Part shown: positions 35,896 to 46,344 of the stretch, one piece after another
How the letters are laid out: each line of letters starts with the position of its first letter
How positions within the stretch are numbered: the first letter of the stretch is position 1
Assembly: GCA_951640195.1 (NCBI GenBank)
Contig: OX621172.1
Span: 992,001-1,056,000 of the forward strand
DNA length: 64,000 nt
Direction: 5' to 3'
From: Porpolomopsis calyptriformis
Lineage: Eukaryota; Basidiomycota; Agaricomycetes; Agaricales; Hygrophoraceae
The notes under the pieces: model-generated
Told to the model about the DNA's origin: nothing
The model's input: the letters and a program-made list of their open reading frames with translations, nothing else
The model's database searches: none
Program-made: the position numbers and the translations under genes

Positions 35896-37272
35896 TCACA
35901 ATACATCTGCTTTCATTGGCGGGCTGTCCATCCTCATTTTCTTCACAGGTCGGCTTACACTCAGCTCCTCCATGTTCCGCTTCAACTCGCCCTCGCTCTC
36001 CGGCACGTTCTCCCGATGCCGGTACCCGTCCGACGCACTCGACGGTGTCGGCGCTAAATGTGTCGTGTGAGAGGTTGATGACGGAGAGTGAGAGTGAGAC
36101 GATGCCGTCGGTGCCGCTTTCGACGTCGATGAACGACGGGATCCCTTCTTCTGCGATGCGCCATTCGCCGGCGCCTCGTGGACGTAGTTGCATGGCAAGG
36201 ACCGCCGAGTACAGCTCGAGCAGGCCGGATGTGCCCCGTCGCACTTGGTCTTGCGAGCTGTGAGAGAGTGTTGCTCGGTTATCATACTCAACATCGGGTT
36301 CAAAGCATACCTCTACAAAAGTTGCAAGCGACCACTTTCGGGCCCGAGTTGGACACCTGACGGCCGCCCTTGCCAGGCACAGTGGCAGCGCGCTTCCTCT
36401 GCGCTGCCTGTTGTTCTGACGCTGGGCGGATCGGAGGGAGGGAGGGTGGGGAAATCTGCGCGGAAGAGTCGGGCAACGAGAGTGTCGCGATATGCGGTAA
36501 CTCGTTGTCCTTAAAAAGATTCCGCGACTCAGCCGGATGGGGACTAGCGACGCTAGATTTAGGTCGGGATGTCGAAGGGTGTAGGTGGCCATCACGTCGT
36601 TCGGATGCCACCTCTAGGGAATGCACAAAGCTGTCCCTGTTGGCCCGTTCTACATTGGAACTCCGGCGAGAGAGCGGTTGCGAGGGCATTTCAGGAGACG
36701 CTGACGGTTCATCTGCTTCAACTGATTTGTCTTCGCCACTTTCGCTCTCACTTTCATCACCTTTGCGCGGTCGTATAGTTCCCCGACGCTTGTTTTGGGG
36801 CATATAGTCACACGGATTGGATCTCTTGACACACTGACTACAAGCTGGGCGGCCACCATCACATTTGAGCTTGCGAGCTGGAGTGGGATTCGTGAGATTA
36901 ACCCCCAAGTGTTAACAAGCAGATACTGACAGCGACAAAAGTTGCATGCGACGGTGATCTTTTTGGTGCGCTGTTTTGAGGACCCTGAAAGAGAATCAGT
37001 GTCACGCTCGTCCTCAGAAATGGATAACACTGACTTTGACCTGACGATGAGGGTTTTGTAGCGATGTTAGATGTCGCGTCGGGCGCAGCCCGAGCGATCG
37101 GGTTAGGACGGATGTCACTTCCTAGATTTATATTCCGAGATAGTGAAAGAGAAGGATGACGGTGGGTAGCGGGATGGGGAGGCGCGGTGTCTATGGCTAG
37201 GATGGGTCGCGAATGCGAAATAGAGGGAAGGTGTGGACGGGATGTGAGTCCTTGTGGGAGAAGATGTGGCAT
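35896..37272 (-). CDS. Tandem Zn(II)2Cys6 protein (possibly the C-terminal half of a septin fusion)
   Basis: Two complete fungal binuclear zinc clusters. First: ACNFCRSRKLKCDGGRPACS, then QCVKRSNPCDYMPQ (pattern C-x2-C-x6-C-x6-C-x2-C-x6-C). Second: ACNFCRARKTKCDGAHPACS, then SCTRRSLPCNYVHE. In each case an intron lies directly after the CNFCR codons, at the same place. A 200-residue polar linker rich in Ser, Pro and Glu separates them, and a basic Ser-rich tail follows. No fungal-specific transcription factor middle domain is seen. A free-standing start at MPHLLPQGLTSRPHLPS (37272) is possible. However, the frame is open upstream and runs into the last exon of the septin-like gene. Likely nuclear and DNA-binding; targets are unknown. 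Confidence 0.75.
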
Positions 37273-38683
37273 TCGATGAGACTGCTGCTGTTGATGATGA
37301 TACTCGGTCTTAAATTTATGGAATAGGTATTCTCTTGTGTATTTTTGGAGAGTCTAGGAAAGATGGTGAGAGAAAGAAAGAGAGATAGAGAGGAGGTATA
37401 CCTCCATGTGATGGAAGATCGCCGCACGAAGAGGTAGGAAATCACTGTGATTTGGATCTAGAACGTCCAAAGAGCCCCATCTATAGCTCCTGATGAACGG
37501 CCCGCGAGTGATGTTGGGTGAAGGAGTGTATTGCTGAACTAGCTCATGACGAGATAGAGGGATCCTTGTCACGCCATCACTATGAGAATAAATGTCGGGA
37601 GAGATGAGGGCGTATGGAAGGCGCAATAGAGGAGGAGTGGAAGGAGAGGTGGGGGGTGAGTTTATGGCGGGGGAAGATCCGTTGGGAATGGCGGGGTAGC
37701 CATTGGAAGGATCACCGTTTATGGGTTGGGGAGAGTGATCGTCTTTGAGATGATGATAATTGCCGTCCATATCAAATATGCCAAAACCAATGCCGGCCTC
37801 GGCAAGATCCCTACGGATGGCCATCTTGACGGCTGCCAAACGATCATTGGTGAGAGTGTCGGCTCTGGCGACGACGGGGAGAACGTTCACTCTGGCCGAC
37901 AACCTTCTGATGGTGTTTATTTCGGCTGGGGGTAAGGTGGGTCTACAGAGAAGGGGGTTGGTTGTGACTGGCGGCTCGAGAATCACGGGTTCCGGTTCCG
38001 GCTGTGTGAAACTGTTAGTGCGGGCCCGGGGGACTAGGGGGGCTGGTGGGCCTGTGACGGCAGGCGGAACTATATCATCTGGGTCCAAAAAGTATATACA
38101 CCTGGTGATATTTGATTAGCGCGCGCGGAATAGACAAAAGGTTGAACGGACAAATGAACGTGATGACTGCCGTTCTGAGCCTTCCTGTCCTGGAAAGGAA
38201 GATGAGAAAAAAGGAGAGATGAGAATGATGGGGTATTACATCTTCGATGCCCTCTGCGAAACGAGAGTCAATATGCCGCAAGAGGTCGGAGAGGAGGCGT
38301 TCGGAAGCGGAGTCATCGGCAAAGTCTAGAGAGGGAGAGTCGACGAGGGTGAGGGTCAAGCGCTGCAAGACGCCGTTGGACTGGGAGTCCAAATCGATAT
38401 CAACGGAAGCGGTGCGTATGTGGGGAGTGTGGCCACTCGAGCCTTGGACGAACTTTGCGAGGGAGGCGAGCTGGTCCTTGGAGGCGAACGGGGAGATGTC
38501 GCTGGTGTCGAGAAGGAGACGGAGGAAGGAGGTCTTGCCGGTGCGCTGACCGGCGACCAGGAGGGTGTAGCCAGAGAGAGGACCGACGGGCGGCATCGCT
38601 GGGCCGGAATGGGTGATATTAGGTCCGGGAAGGAGGGGACGGTCGTCGTCCTCACGAAGGGGACGGTTGTCAGATGGATCCAT
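37273..38683 (-). CDS. Divergent septin-like GTPase, reads in frame into the Zn2Cys6 frame
   Basis: Septin G domain. P-loop LLVAGQRTGKTSFLRLLLDT is present, and the G4 ARAD motif lies in RLSARVNVLPVVARADTLTN. RSYRWGSLDVLDPNHSDFLP and LRAAIFHHME are septin landmarks. The G3 DTPG is replaced by DSPS in LTLTLVDSPSLDFADD, so GTP hydrolysis may be lost. After an intron at about 37406-37342 the last exon gives TLQKYTREYLFHKFKTEYHH, which matches the septin C-terminal helix. It then continues with QQQQSHRMPHLL and no stop into the Zn-cluster protein. If that intron is retained, a stop occurs at 37354. The start is the ATG at 38683 (MDPSDNRPLREDDD). Confidence 0.72.
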
Positions 38684-38905
38684 TGGAGAGAGAGAGAATG
38701 CCGCGAGAGGAACGCGGGGGAGGAGGGCAATGATAGCCAAAAGATAGAAGCAGCAGCAAAAAGCAGCCAATCACCGGAGCCGAGTGAGTGTGAAGGAACC
38801 AATAAAAATAAATATTAAATATTAATATTTTAATTTATTTATTTATTCTCCGGCCGAGTCTCCGGTCGAGTCACCGTCCGTCCGTCCGTCAGTCCGTCCG
38901 TTCGG
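38684..38905. other. Intergenic region with AT-rich tract
   Basis: This 222-bp gap contains an AT-only stretch at about 38806-38846 followed by CGGTC/CCGTC-type short repeats at 38850-38900. It separates the single Zn-cluster gene from the septin-like gene, both on minus. Confidence 0.35.
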
Positions 38906-39384
38906 TCATTTCTTCTTCGATCCTTTCGGTGCTTTCCCCGGTCCTCGTCGACGAGGGAACGGCTCGTATTCGCACGCTGGCTGTCTCTTCTGACAATTGT
39001 AGCACCTAGGGCGTGCTCCGTCGCATCGCAGTTTCCGTCCTGTTTCAATCTCAATAACCTTCTCTCATTCGTGATGTCCATCTCACCTCGGCAGAAATTG
39101 CAAGCAACATACACCTTTGACTTTCCTTTCCGCTCCCGGTTCCCTGCTGTCTCCAAAATCACCCGCTTCCATTCCCGATCAGACTCCGCTTACTCACCTG
39201 TTGGTACCGCCTGCCACAGCGGCGGCAGACTGACATCAAACGACGTCGGGCAACATCGCTCTGGTGGCTCGTCCACCTCGATCCGCATCGGCTTCAGCTT
39301 ATGGCACCCATCCCCCTCTATGCAAAGTCGCTTGAGATTCTCTGGCAACCCGCCTACCCCTGATGGAGAGTGGCCTCCTGCCAT
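38906..39384 (-). CDS. Small single Zn(II)2Cys6 protein
   Basis: About 130 residues. Exon 1 begins MAGGHSPSGVGGLPENLKRL and includes EGDGCHKLKPMRIEVDEPPE. After an intron near 39198, GNRERKGKSKVYVACNFCR is reached. A second intron of about 50 bp, again directly after CNFCR, leads to GRKLRCDGARPRCYNCQKRQ and PACEYEPFPRRRG. The tail is basic (GKAPKGSKKK), stop at 38906. The cluster spacing C-x2-C-x6-C-x6-C-x2-C-x6-C is perfect. No other domain is seen. The cluster and intron placement match the two clusters of the neighbouring tandem protein, so the genes are probably related by local duplication. Confidence 0.8.
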
Positions 39385-40073
39385 AATGTGTCGTCCTTAC
39401 GTCCAACGGTGAGTTCGAGAGCTGCCTGTCATTCGCTAGTGTACTCGTCTTGAGTGTTTCGGTTTGAAAAGGGGGGGGGGGCACGGAAATCAATGCTGCG
39501 CGGTATAAGGATGAAATCAGCATAAGGTTCCGATGTCGTTGAAACGGGCCCAAACGGACAACCTGCGACGAAAAAGGGGGTTTCGGACCAAGCTGATAAG
39601 CCTAGGTCGGTCTCTGCCCCTCATGCGTGACTGGGCTTGGTAAGTCTCCTCTTCGCTCGCCCCCAGCCTCAGGCCATCTGCACGGCTCAACGAACCCTGC
39701 CGTAAATCCTCTCTGTCCCATATCACACCGCTTCGACGATTCTAACACGATCGATAATCTCGCCCCTGATGTCTACAAATGTCAAACTTGATCCTACTGA
39801 TTGGTCGCCCCGGTAACTTATCTTCTCCCTTTCCTCCAAACCGAGCGAGATTTGTCTTTTCCTTTGTCTTTTCCATCCTTCGATTCCTCCGCTCCCAACC
39901 ACCCTCTTCGTACCGGTCTTTTTACGCCGCCTTCTCCACCCTTATTGTTTACATTTTCAGATGAAATCTGAAACTTGACAGCGAATAAAATACCAATAAA
40001 ATAAATCTCGTGATCAATATATTATTTGTCAGATACTTAACTCCCTGGTCACCAACACACCATCTCCCTCACC
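39385..40073. promoter_or_regulatory. Divergent intergenic region, Zn2Cys6 gene / ILV3
   Basis: This 689-bp non-coding region lies between divergent start codons (39384 minus, 40074 plus). It includes a run of G at 39472-39480 and pyrimidine-rich tracts near 39820-39960, which are common upstream of fungal genes. No specific site is recognised. Confidence 0.4.
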
Positions 40074-42468
40074 ATGCGTCTCTCCCAAATCCGTGGAGTC
40101 CCGCAAGGAATCGCTGCCCGAGCCGTCGGTAAAATATCTCGGCTTCTAGCGAGATCAATCTCGAATACCGCCCCCCCTACCGTCATCAATCGGTACAGCA
40201 GGACCGTCACCCAACCCAAAGATCAGGGTGCAAGCCAGGTAAGCGCGTTCCAGAACCGGTCAGAACAAGCCGCCGTAATCGTTTCAGGCCATGCTTTATG
40301 CCACAGACGGCGTGCAACACGATGACGACTTTAACAAGGCCATGGTCGGTGTTGCCTCTGTCTGGTACGTTCTTCAATCCAACCTGGACCGGTCCCTTAT
40401 CGTTATTATCCAGGTATGAGGGTAATCCGTGAGTGGGACCTCTTCTTTACCACCCCCCCCCCCCCATCCATCCAACTTTGGTGCCGCACTCTCAGATGCA
40501 ACCAACACTTGCTCGCCTTCGGCCGGGACGTCAAGGCCTCGCTGCACAGCTCAGGCATCATCGGGTACCAGTTCGGGACCGTCGGCGTCAGCGACGGGAT
40601 CAGCATGGGCACCCGCGGCATGCTCTACTCCCTCCCCTCTCGCGACTTGATCGCCGACCAGGTGGAGACCGCCGCCGGGGGACACTGGCTAGACGGAATG
40701 GTCGTCGTGCCCGGGTGCGACAAGAACATGCCCGGCGTCCTCATCGCTCGTCAGTACCCGCTTTTTTTTTTTCTTTGGCCAATTTTGACCAGTTCATCTA
40801 GTCGGACGCCTGAACCGACCCGGTTTGATGGTCTACGGTGGCACCATCCGCGCCGGTTCGTGTCCTGGCCTTCCCCAACTGGACATCGTCTCCGCCTTCC
40901 AGTCGTACGGTAAATATCTTCAGGAGGGCAAGACGTCAAAAGCTGAGCTGGAACGGTACAACACCGTCCGGCATGCCTGCCCAGGTCCTGGCGCGTGCGG
41001 AGGAGTAAGTAACCCCAAACACCCTTCCCACCCACGAGAATGACCGTTGCGACCAAAGATGTACACGGCTAACACGATGGCAAGCGCCGCCGAAGCGCTG
41101 GGTATGACCATCCCAGGCTCATCCTCCTATCCTGCTGAAAGTCAGGAAAAACACGAGGAATGCACTATTGTGGGAGGCATCATGCGCAACCTCCTCGAAA
41201 AAAATATTTTACCGCGGGATATCATGACCCGCTCCGCATTTGAAAATGCTATGGTATGCATTCGGTTTCTGTGCTGACAATTGACTTTCATCTTTTGTTC
41301 TTTTTACCTTCCTTTTCTTCTTTCCAGGTCTTGACCATGATCCTAGGAGGTTCAACAAACGCCGTTCTCCACCTGATAGCCGTCGCCCATTCAGTGGGAA
41401 TCCAGCTGGATATTGAAGACTTCGCAAACGTTTCGGACCGCGTCCCTGTGCTTGCCGACATCAGGCCGAGCGGCAAGTATGTCATGGAAGACATTTACAA
41501 AATTGGCGGAATCCCTAGTGCATATTTTCTATTCTCTTTTGCAAATTCGGTACCAAATCTAATCTCGTCAATCTTAGAGGTTCTGGCTTATTTACTCAAA
41601 AATAAATTAATCGACGGTAATAACATGACCGTCACTGGGCTCACATTGGGCGAAAACCTCGAACGATGGACACACAAGTATGGTGAACTGCCTGCCGGAC
41701 AGGACGTCATCCGCCCTCTCCATAATCCCATCAAGGGCACGGGTCACATCAGGTCTGAGTTTCTCTTGGCGGCTGTTGTCATACCGTTCAGATCTCGAAT
41801 AGAATATTGAAAGGCAATCTGGCGCCCGGAGGCGCAGTAGCCAAAATCACCGGCAAGGAAGGACTGAGCTTTACCGGCAGTGCCCGTACCTTTAACACAG
41901 AGGACGACTTTGTTAAAGCGGTTGAATCAGGCTCCGTCAAGAAAGGCGAAAAAACCGTCGTCGTCCTTCGCTACCTGGGTCCTAAAGGCGGCCCTGGTTT
42001 GTTACATGTTGCTGATTACCTTCGGTTTCTTTTGAACCTCATGTGCCTTTACAGGTATGCCTGAGATGCTGAAACCGACTAGCTTAATTATGGGCGCCGG
42101 TTTGGGACTCGATGTGGCTTGTCTGACGGATGGACGATTCAGCGGCGGGTATGAGCGTCAAGTGATCGCAATCAAGTCCCCCAGTTGACGTTGACGTTTG
42201 AATTTTTGATGACAGCTCACACGGTTTTTGCATCGGCCATGTTGTCCCTGAAGCTCAGATCGGTGGTCCCATTGCATTGGTCCGAGATGGCGACGTCATC
42301 TCAGTCGACGCGGTCAAGAACACGATCGAACTTCATGTCTCTCCGGGAGAGCTAGAGCAGCGAAGGAACGAGTGGATTGCTCCTCCTCTCAAAGTTACCC
42401 AGGGCACGCTGTTCAAGTATGTGAAGACAGTGCAAGATGCTAGCCATGGGTGCATTACCGATGCCTGA
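40074..42468 (+). CDS. ILV3: Dihydroxy-acid dehydratase
   Basis: Mitochondrial Fe-S dehydratase of valine, isoleucine and leucine synthesis. Start [20 protein letters not shown] is a basic presequence. The core reads [36 protein letters not shown] (first cluster Cys), [37 protein letters not shown] (second cluster Cys), [20 protein letters not shown] (third cluster Cys), [60 protein letters not shown] and [16 protein letters not shown]. The C-terminus is [11 protein letters not shown]. Nine or so introns of about 50-65 bp; that at 40755-40800 has a run of T. All three cluster Cys motifs are present, so the enzyme looks functional. Confidence 0.95.
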
Positions 42469-42549
42469 TGTATTCGTCCAAACTGCGAGAAGGAACTAGA
42501 GTAAAGACATTCCCGATGAGGTGGACTTAATACTATGGATGGAACGAGT

Positions 42550-44491
42550 TCACGATTTGCTGTGACTTGTCGCTTTGATTCTACGCTTCTTCTCAGCCTT
42601 GGGTAACTTGGCTTTCCGTTTTTCCTGTGCTGCTGCTTTTGCTGCCTTTTTGCGCTCCTGGAATTATTGATTGGTATCTGCATGGTTTTCAACAAATAGG
42701 GTGGAACGTACTCTCTTAACATCGCGGTCTTCGTGCCGATGTCCTCTCGGTTTACGCCTCGGAGAGCCTTCCTTTGTGTTTTCCTCTCCCTCTGCGTCAT
42801 CACTTTCACTTTCACTCTCACTCTCTTCCGTCCCTTCACTTTCCATACGGATATCGTCAAAATGAGCTGTCAGCTCCAATCGCTCTTTATCGTCCGTCTT
42901 CGCAGATGGCGGTTGGACCAACCCAATAGTGTCCGCGTATATGAGCTCCTTAGTGCCGCCTCGGTTCAGCACGGCGACATCTCGCTCTGGGTTGTACACC
43001 TCGTTGAGCGAACGAGGGATGAAAGACTGAAAGAAAACTGAGTCCTCGTGAGCGGAAGACACTGATGTACTCTTCGCATCGTCGTCCACAGCACTAGAGG
43101 ATGGCTGCTGCTGCTGCCTGGCTTCTTCCAACCACCGAACGATCGCGGCACTCTCCTCTTCCCTTGGCTGGACTATGTTTTCTTTCGTCACAAATTCAAA
43201 ACACCTCCTCAGACCCAAACACCTGACGCCGAGCCTCCCAAAGAACTCTTCAACATTCTTAATATCACTCCTCAGGAAATCAAAGGCAGAGGGGTGATCG
43301 TGTTCCACGCTCTGAGATACATCTATGACATAGAGGTGTGAGTCGTGGTAGAGAATGTTGTATTCGGAAAGGTCGGCGTGGACAAGCTTGCAATGATGAT
43401 ACATTTTGCGCATTGTGAGAACGAGTTCGGTGTAAAGAGGCTCGCAAGCTGAGGCGGGGAATTGTGCATCTTTCAGTCGGGGAGACGGCCTTGATTTATT
43501 TTTATTTTTAAAAAAAGCTGTTTAATGGAGAAAGGCTCTTACCAGCTATCCGTGTCGCCAAGAAAGCCCATGACAAGAACGTTCTCTCTCACTTCCACCG
43601 GTTCGGGACAGGGTACGCCGGCGGCGACTAATCGTTTTAGGTTGCGCATCTCCTTTTCTGCCCAAAGTCGGACCATTTTACGCGGGTTTCGACGGCTGTA
43701 ACCCCGTCTGAAACGGTACTCGCCTGTCACGTATTTGTCTCTGTCCTTGAAGACAAGAATGGAGGTTTTGTAAATCTTGAGTGCGAGGTGCTTAAGCTCG
43801 GGAGTCAATGCGTGGTACACGTTAGCCTGTAGATTATGTGAATCGAGGAGAGAAAGTGCCGAGGGGAAGGGGGACCGACCTCCTTGCCGGTGCTGATGCA
43901 CCCGTTCACTTCGTGTACGAGACCACGTCCGATCATCTTGAACAAGATGATCCTCGTCCGAGGATCCAATACCTGTTCGGTCGTCGCGCGATCCGACTTG
44001 TCTTTGGCATTCGCGTACGAGCTCGGTCCTTTCCTGTTCACGCTGGCGCCCATGGAGTACGGAACGTCGATTTTAGCGATGCGAGACGTATACTTGGAAA
44101 GCGCGGTCAATTGATCGGCGGTCCTGCTGCTCGTCGGCAGAGCGGTGGTGGTGGCGGCGGCGGAGGCATGCGGATGCGGATGGTTGACGGCGGGGAGGAC
44201 GGCGGAGGATGATGATGGGTTGATCGACGACGACACGGGGTCTGCATTCCCCTTTCGAACGGCAAGATGCTGCCTCAAGCGATTGTATTGTTTTGTGAAA
44301 TCTGGAAAGAAATCGAGCTCGAGGTAAGACGATGGTGCGGGAAGGAACGTACCTCGTTCTGCGATCTCCCAATCCTCGTCCTCTACCCTACCGTCATCGT
44401 GCACTTCCTCGACGCCATCTTCCGTTTCCTCGGACCAATCGGATAGCTCTTGAAGCTCAAGCGCGTCGTCGAGCTGGTCCATAGCAGACAT
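42550..44491 (-). CDS. RIO1: Atypical protein kinase Rio1
   Basis: RIO-family kinase for late 40S ribosome maturation. The acidic N-terminus ([15 protein letters not shown]) is followed by [35 protein letters not shown] and [40 protein letters not shown] is the nucleotide loop, and [20 protein letters not shown] has the ATP-site Lys. [18 protein letters not shown] is the RIO1 flexible loop. Catalytic loop [20 protein letters not shown] and metal site [20 protein letters not shown] are intact. The C-terminus is acidic then basic ([20 protein letters not shown]), ending at 42550. Introns near 44365-44300, 43895-43830, 43555-43450 and 42715-42660. Confidence 0.94.
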
Positions 44492-46344
44492 GCTAATTGC
44501 CCGTTTTAGGCACTTCCTAATCGAGAATTATCGGCCGGCTGGCCGGTATTACAAAGCGATCCGGAGGCTCAAGGGTCTGAGTCTACGATCGAGGTGAGAT
44601 TGTTCCAGGTGTCGGGCGCAAAGACCCGCTCGGGGGTTCAGATAACGCGGGCATTGGTGAAAATCCTTTTTTCGCCTAGCGTACGGATGTTTCATCCACC
44701 ATTGTCTCTATCGGGACTCTTGGATGGGCTGTTACCCGAGGACTCCGACCACCTCTTCCGGCACACATCCATGCGAAGATGATGATATATGCACCGCCAA
44801 CCATGAGGAGCGGGAACATACGCAGCAGTCCCATGATGACTGCTTCTGCGGTGGAGACTTGCTGATCGAAAACGAATAGCTACTTATATGAACCCCTTCC
44901 GATAGTTTTGATACTTCGACGTGTTCCCGGATCGCCTCAAAAACAATTCCCTCGTGAAAATTCGGTCATTATTGGGATCCCGAGAAGATGGGCTACTTGG
45001 AGCTTCAGCTTCAGGCTGACCAGAAAACTACTTCCAGGCATCCAATAATGGCTCGTATCCGTATATATACATGTACCATGTGTACTGGGCGGAAGTACCT
45101 GATCTATCAGCCTCCGTGACAGGATGGCTGTGTGCCGTGGCGTGTCCGACTCGTACCGCCCCCAGAGTCACCTCCGCCATTCCGAAATTCGCTTTAATCT
45201 TTCCCGTGTGATGACCCCCCGAGACACAATGGCGAGTCTCGTGTTCCATGCGTCGTTAGCGGGTCCGTGGGTAGCGCAGCCGCGATCTTTTTGCAAATTC
45301 TGACATTTCCAAATGGCTTCACGGTGGATTTGACCCCGGCTTTGATCACATCAACCATTTGGCCCATCTGGCAAATACCTATCAGTTTGAGAGATAATTT
45401 GACGTTACCAAATCAACGCCTAACTTGTGATCCGTTGGTGACTCACTGGCCTGAGGGCGGGATCAGGATTGGTTTGTCTTGATACATGCTCGTGGGGTCC
45501 TGGAACTCCGTCTCGTGAATTGATTTATAGTATGAGTTAACAAGCACCTTGAATTATTATAATGTGTAATTGGTGTCAGTTCAGAAACGCGAGCCTCCGT
45601 CTCAAGATTGGGTCGCCATTATCATTGCGGGATTTCGATACCAATCCCTAATTGTACTTAGATGCATATAATATATGTGTATTTAATTATTATGGTCTTG
45701 AATCACGCATGGGAGAGTAACGCACAAAGGCAAGCGGTTCACCAGTCCAAGCATCCGTCCGACACCAACAACCAACCCATAGATTACGAGCGGGAGAGAA
45801 TGACGACGAAGTCGAGGCAACAAACAAAACGTGTGGGTTGGGCGAAGCGCTAGACGTCAAGGTTGTCAGTCATCGGTATAAAAGAGCGAGAGGGGAGAAA
45901 GAACGCGAACTTGAACAGCGATTCCAACCGTCGAAAACACGCGTTTGCACCAACGACCAGCGAGCACAGAACGGGGAGTCAAGAAAACGAGCACAAGTTC
46001 ACAGACGGAGAAAAGAGATGGGGCAGAGTGGAAGGGGAAGAAGTCACATAAGGCTGCAGAACGTCGTTAGTTACGAGTGTGAAAAAGACGAGATGGACGG
46101 ACGAGAGAGACGAACCTGAACAGCTGTTCGACGATCAAAGCACCTGTCTGCGCCTTTAGCCCAACCAATACATAACAGAACGCCAAGAAACGAGAACGAG
46201 TTGCAGAAGACAAGGAGTGTGGGGGATGGGAGAGCTGGGAGCAGTCATAGGGAAAAAAACGATGCGAGAACGTCTCGCAAAGGCCTTGACATTAACGTTG
46301 TCAGTTATAAATATGAGGGCATGAGGCAGAAGGAAGAGACGAAC
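44492..46344. other. Long intergenic stretch with degenerate repeats
   Basis: No gene is recognised in 1.85 kb; the open frames are short and lack family motifs. From about 45846 to 46330 an element recurs three times in degenerate form, recognisable in translation as LDVKVVSHRYK, NVVSYECEKDE and LDINVVSYKYE, spaced about 210-235 bp. At 45401-45457 the words gacgttaccaaatcaacgcc and gactcactggcctgagg occur. Both words recur near 56172-56210 on the other side of the protease gene. Confidence 0.45.

Noticed and set aside
44594..44782. 62-codon frame near the RIO1 promoter as a small gene
   Set aside because: Does not start with a supported context, has no recognisable family, and frames of this size occur by chance.
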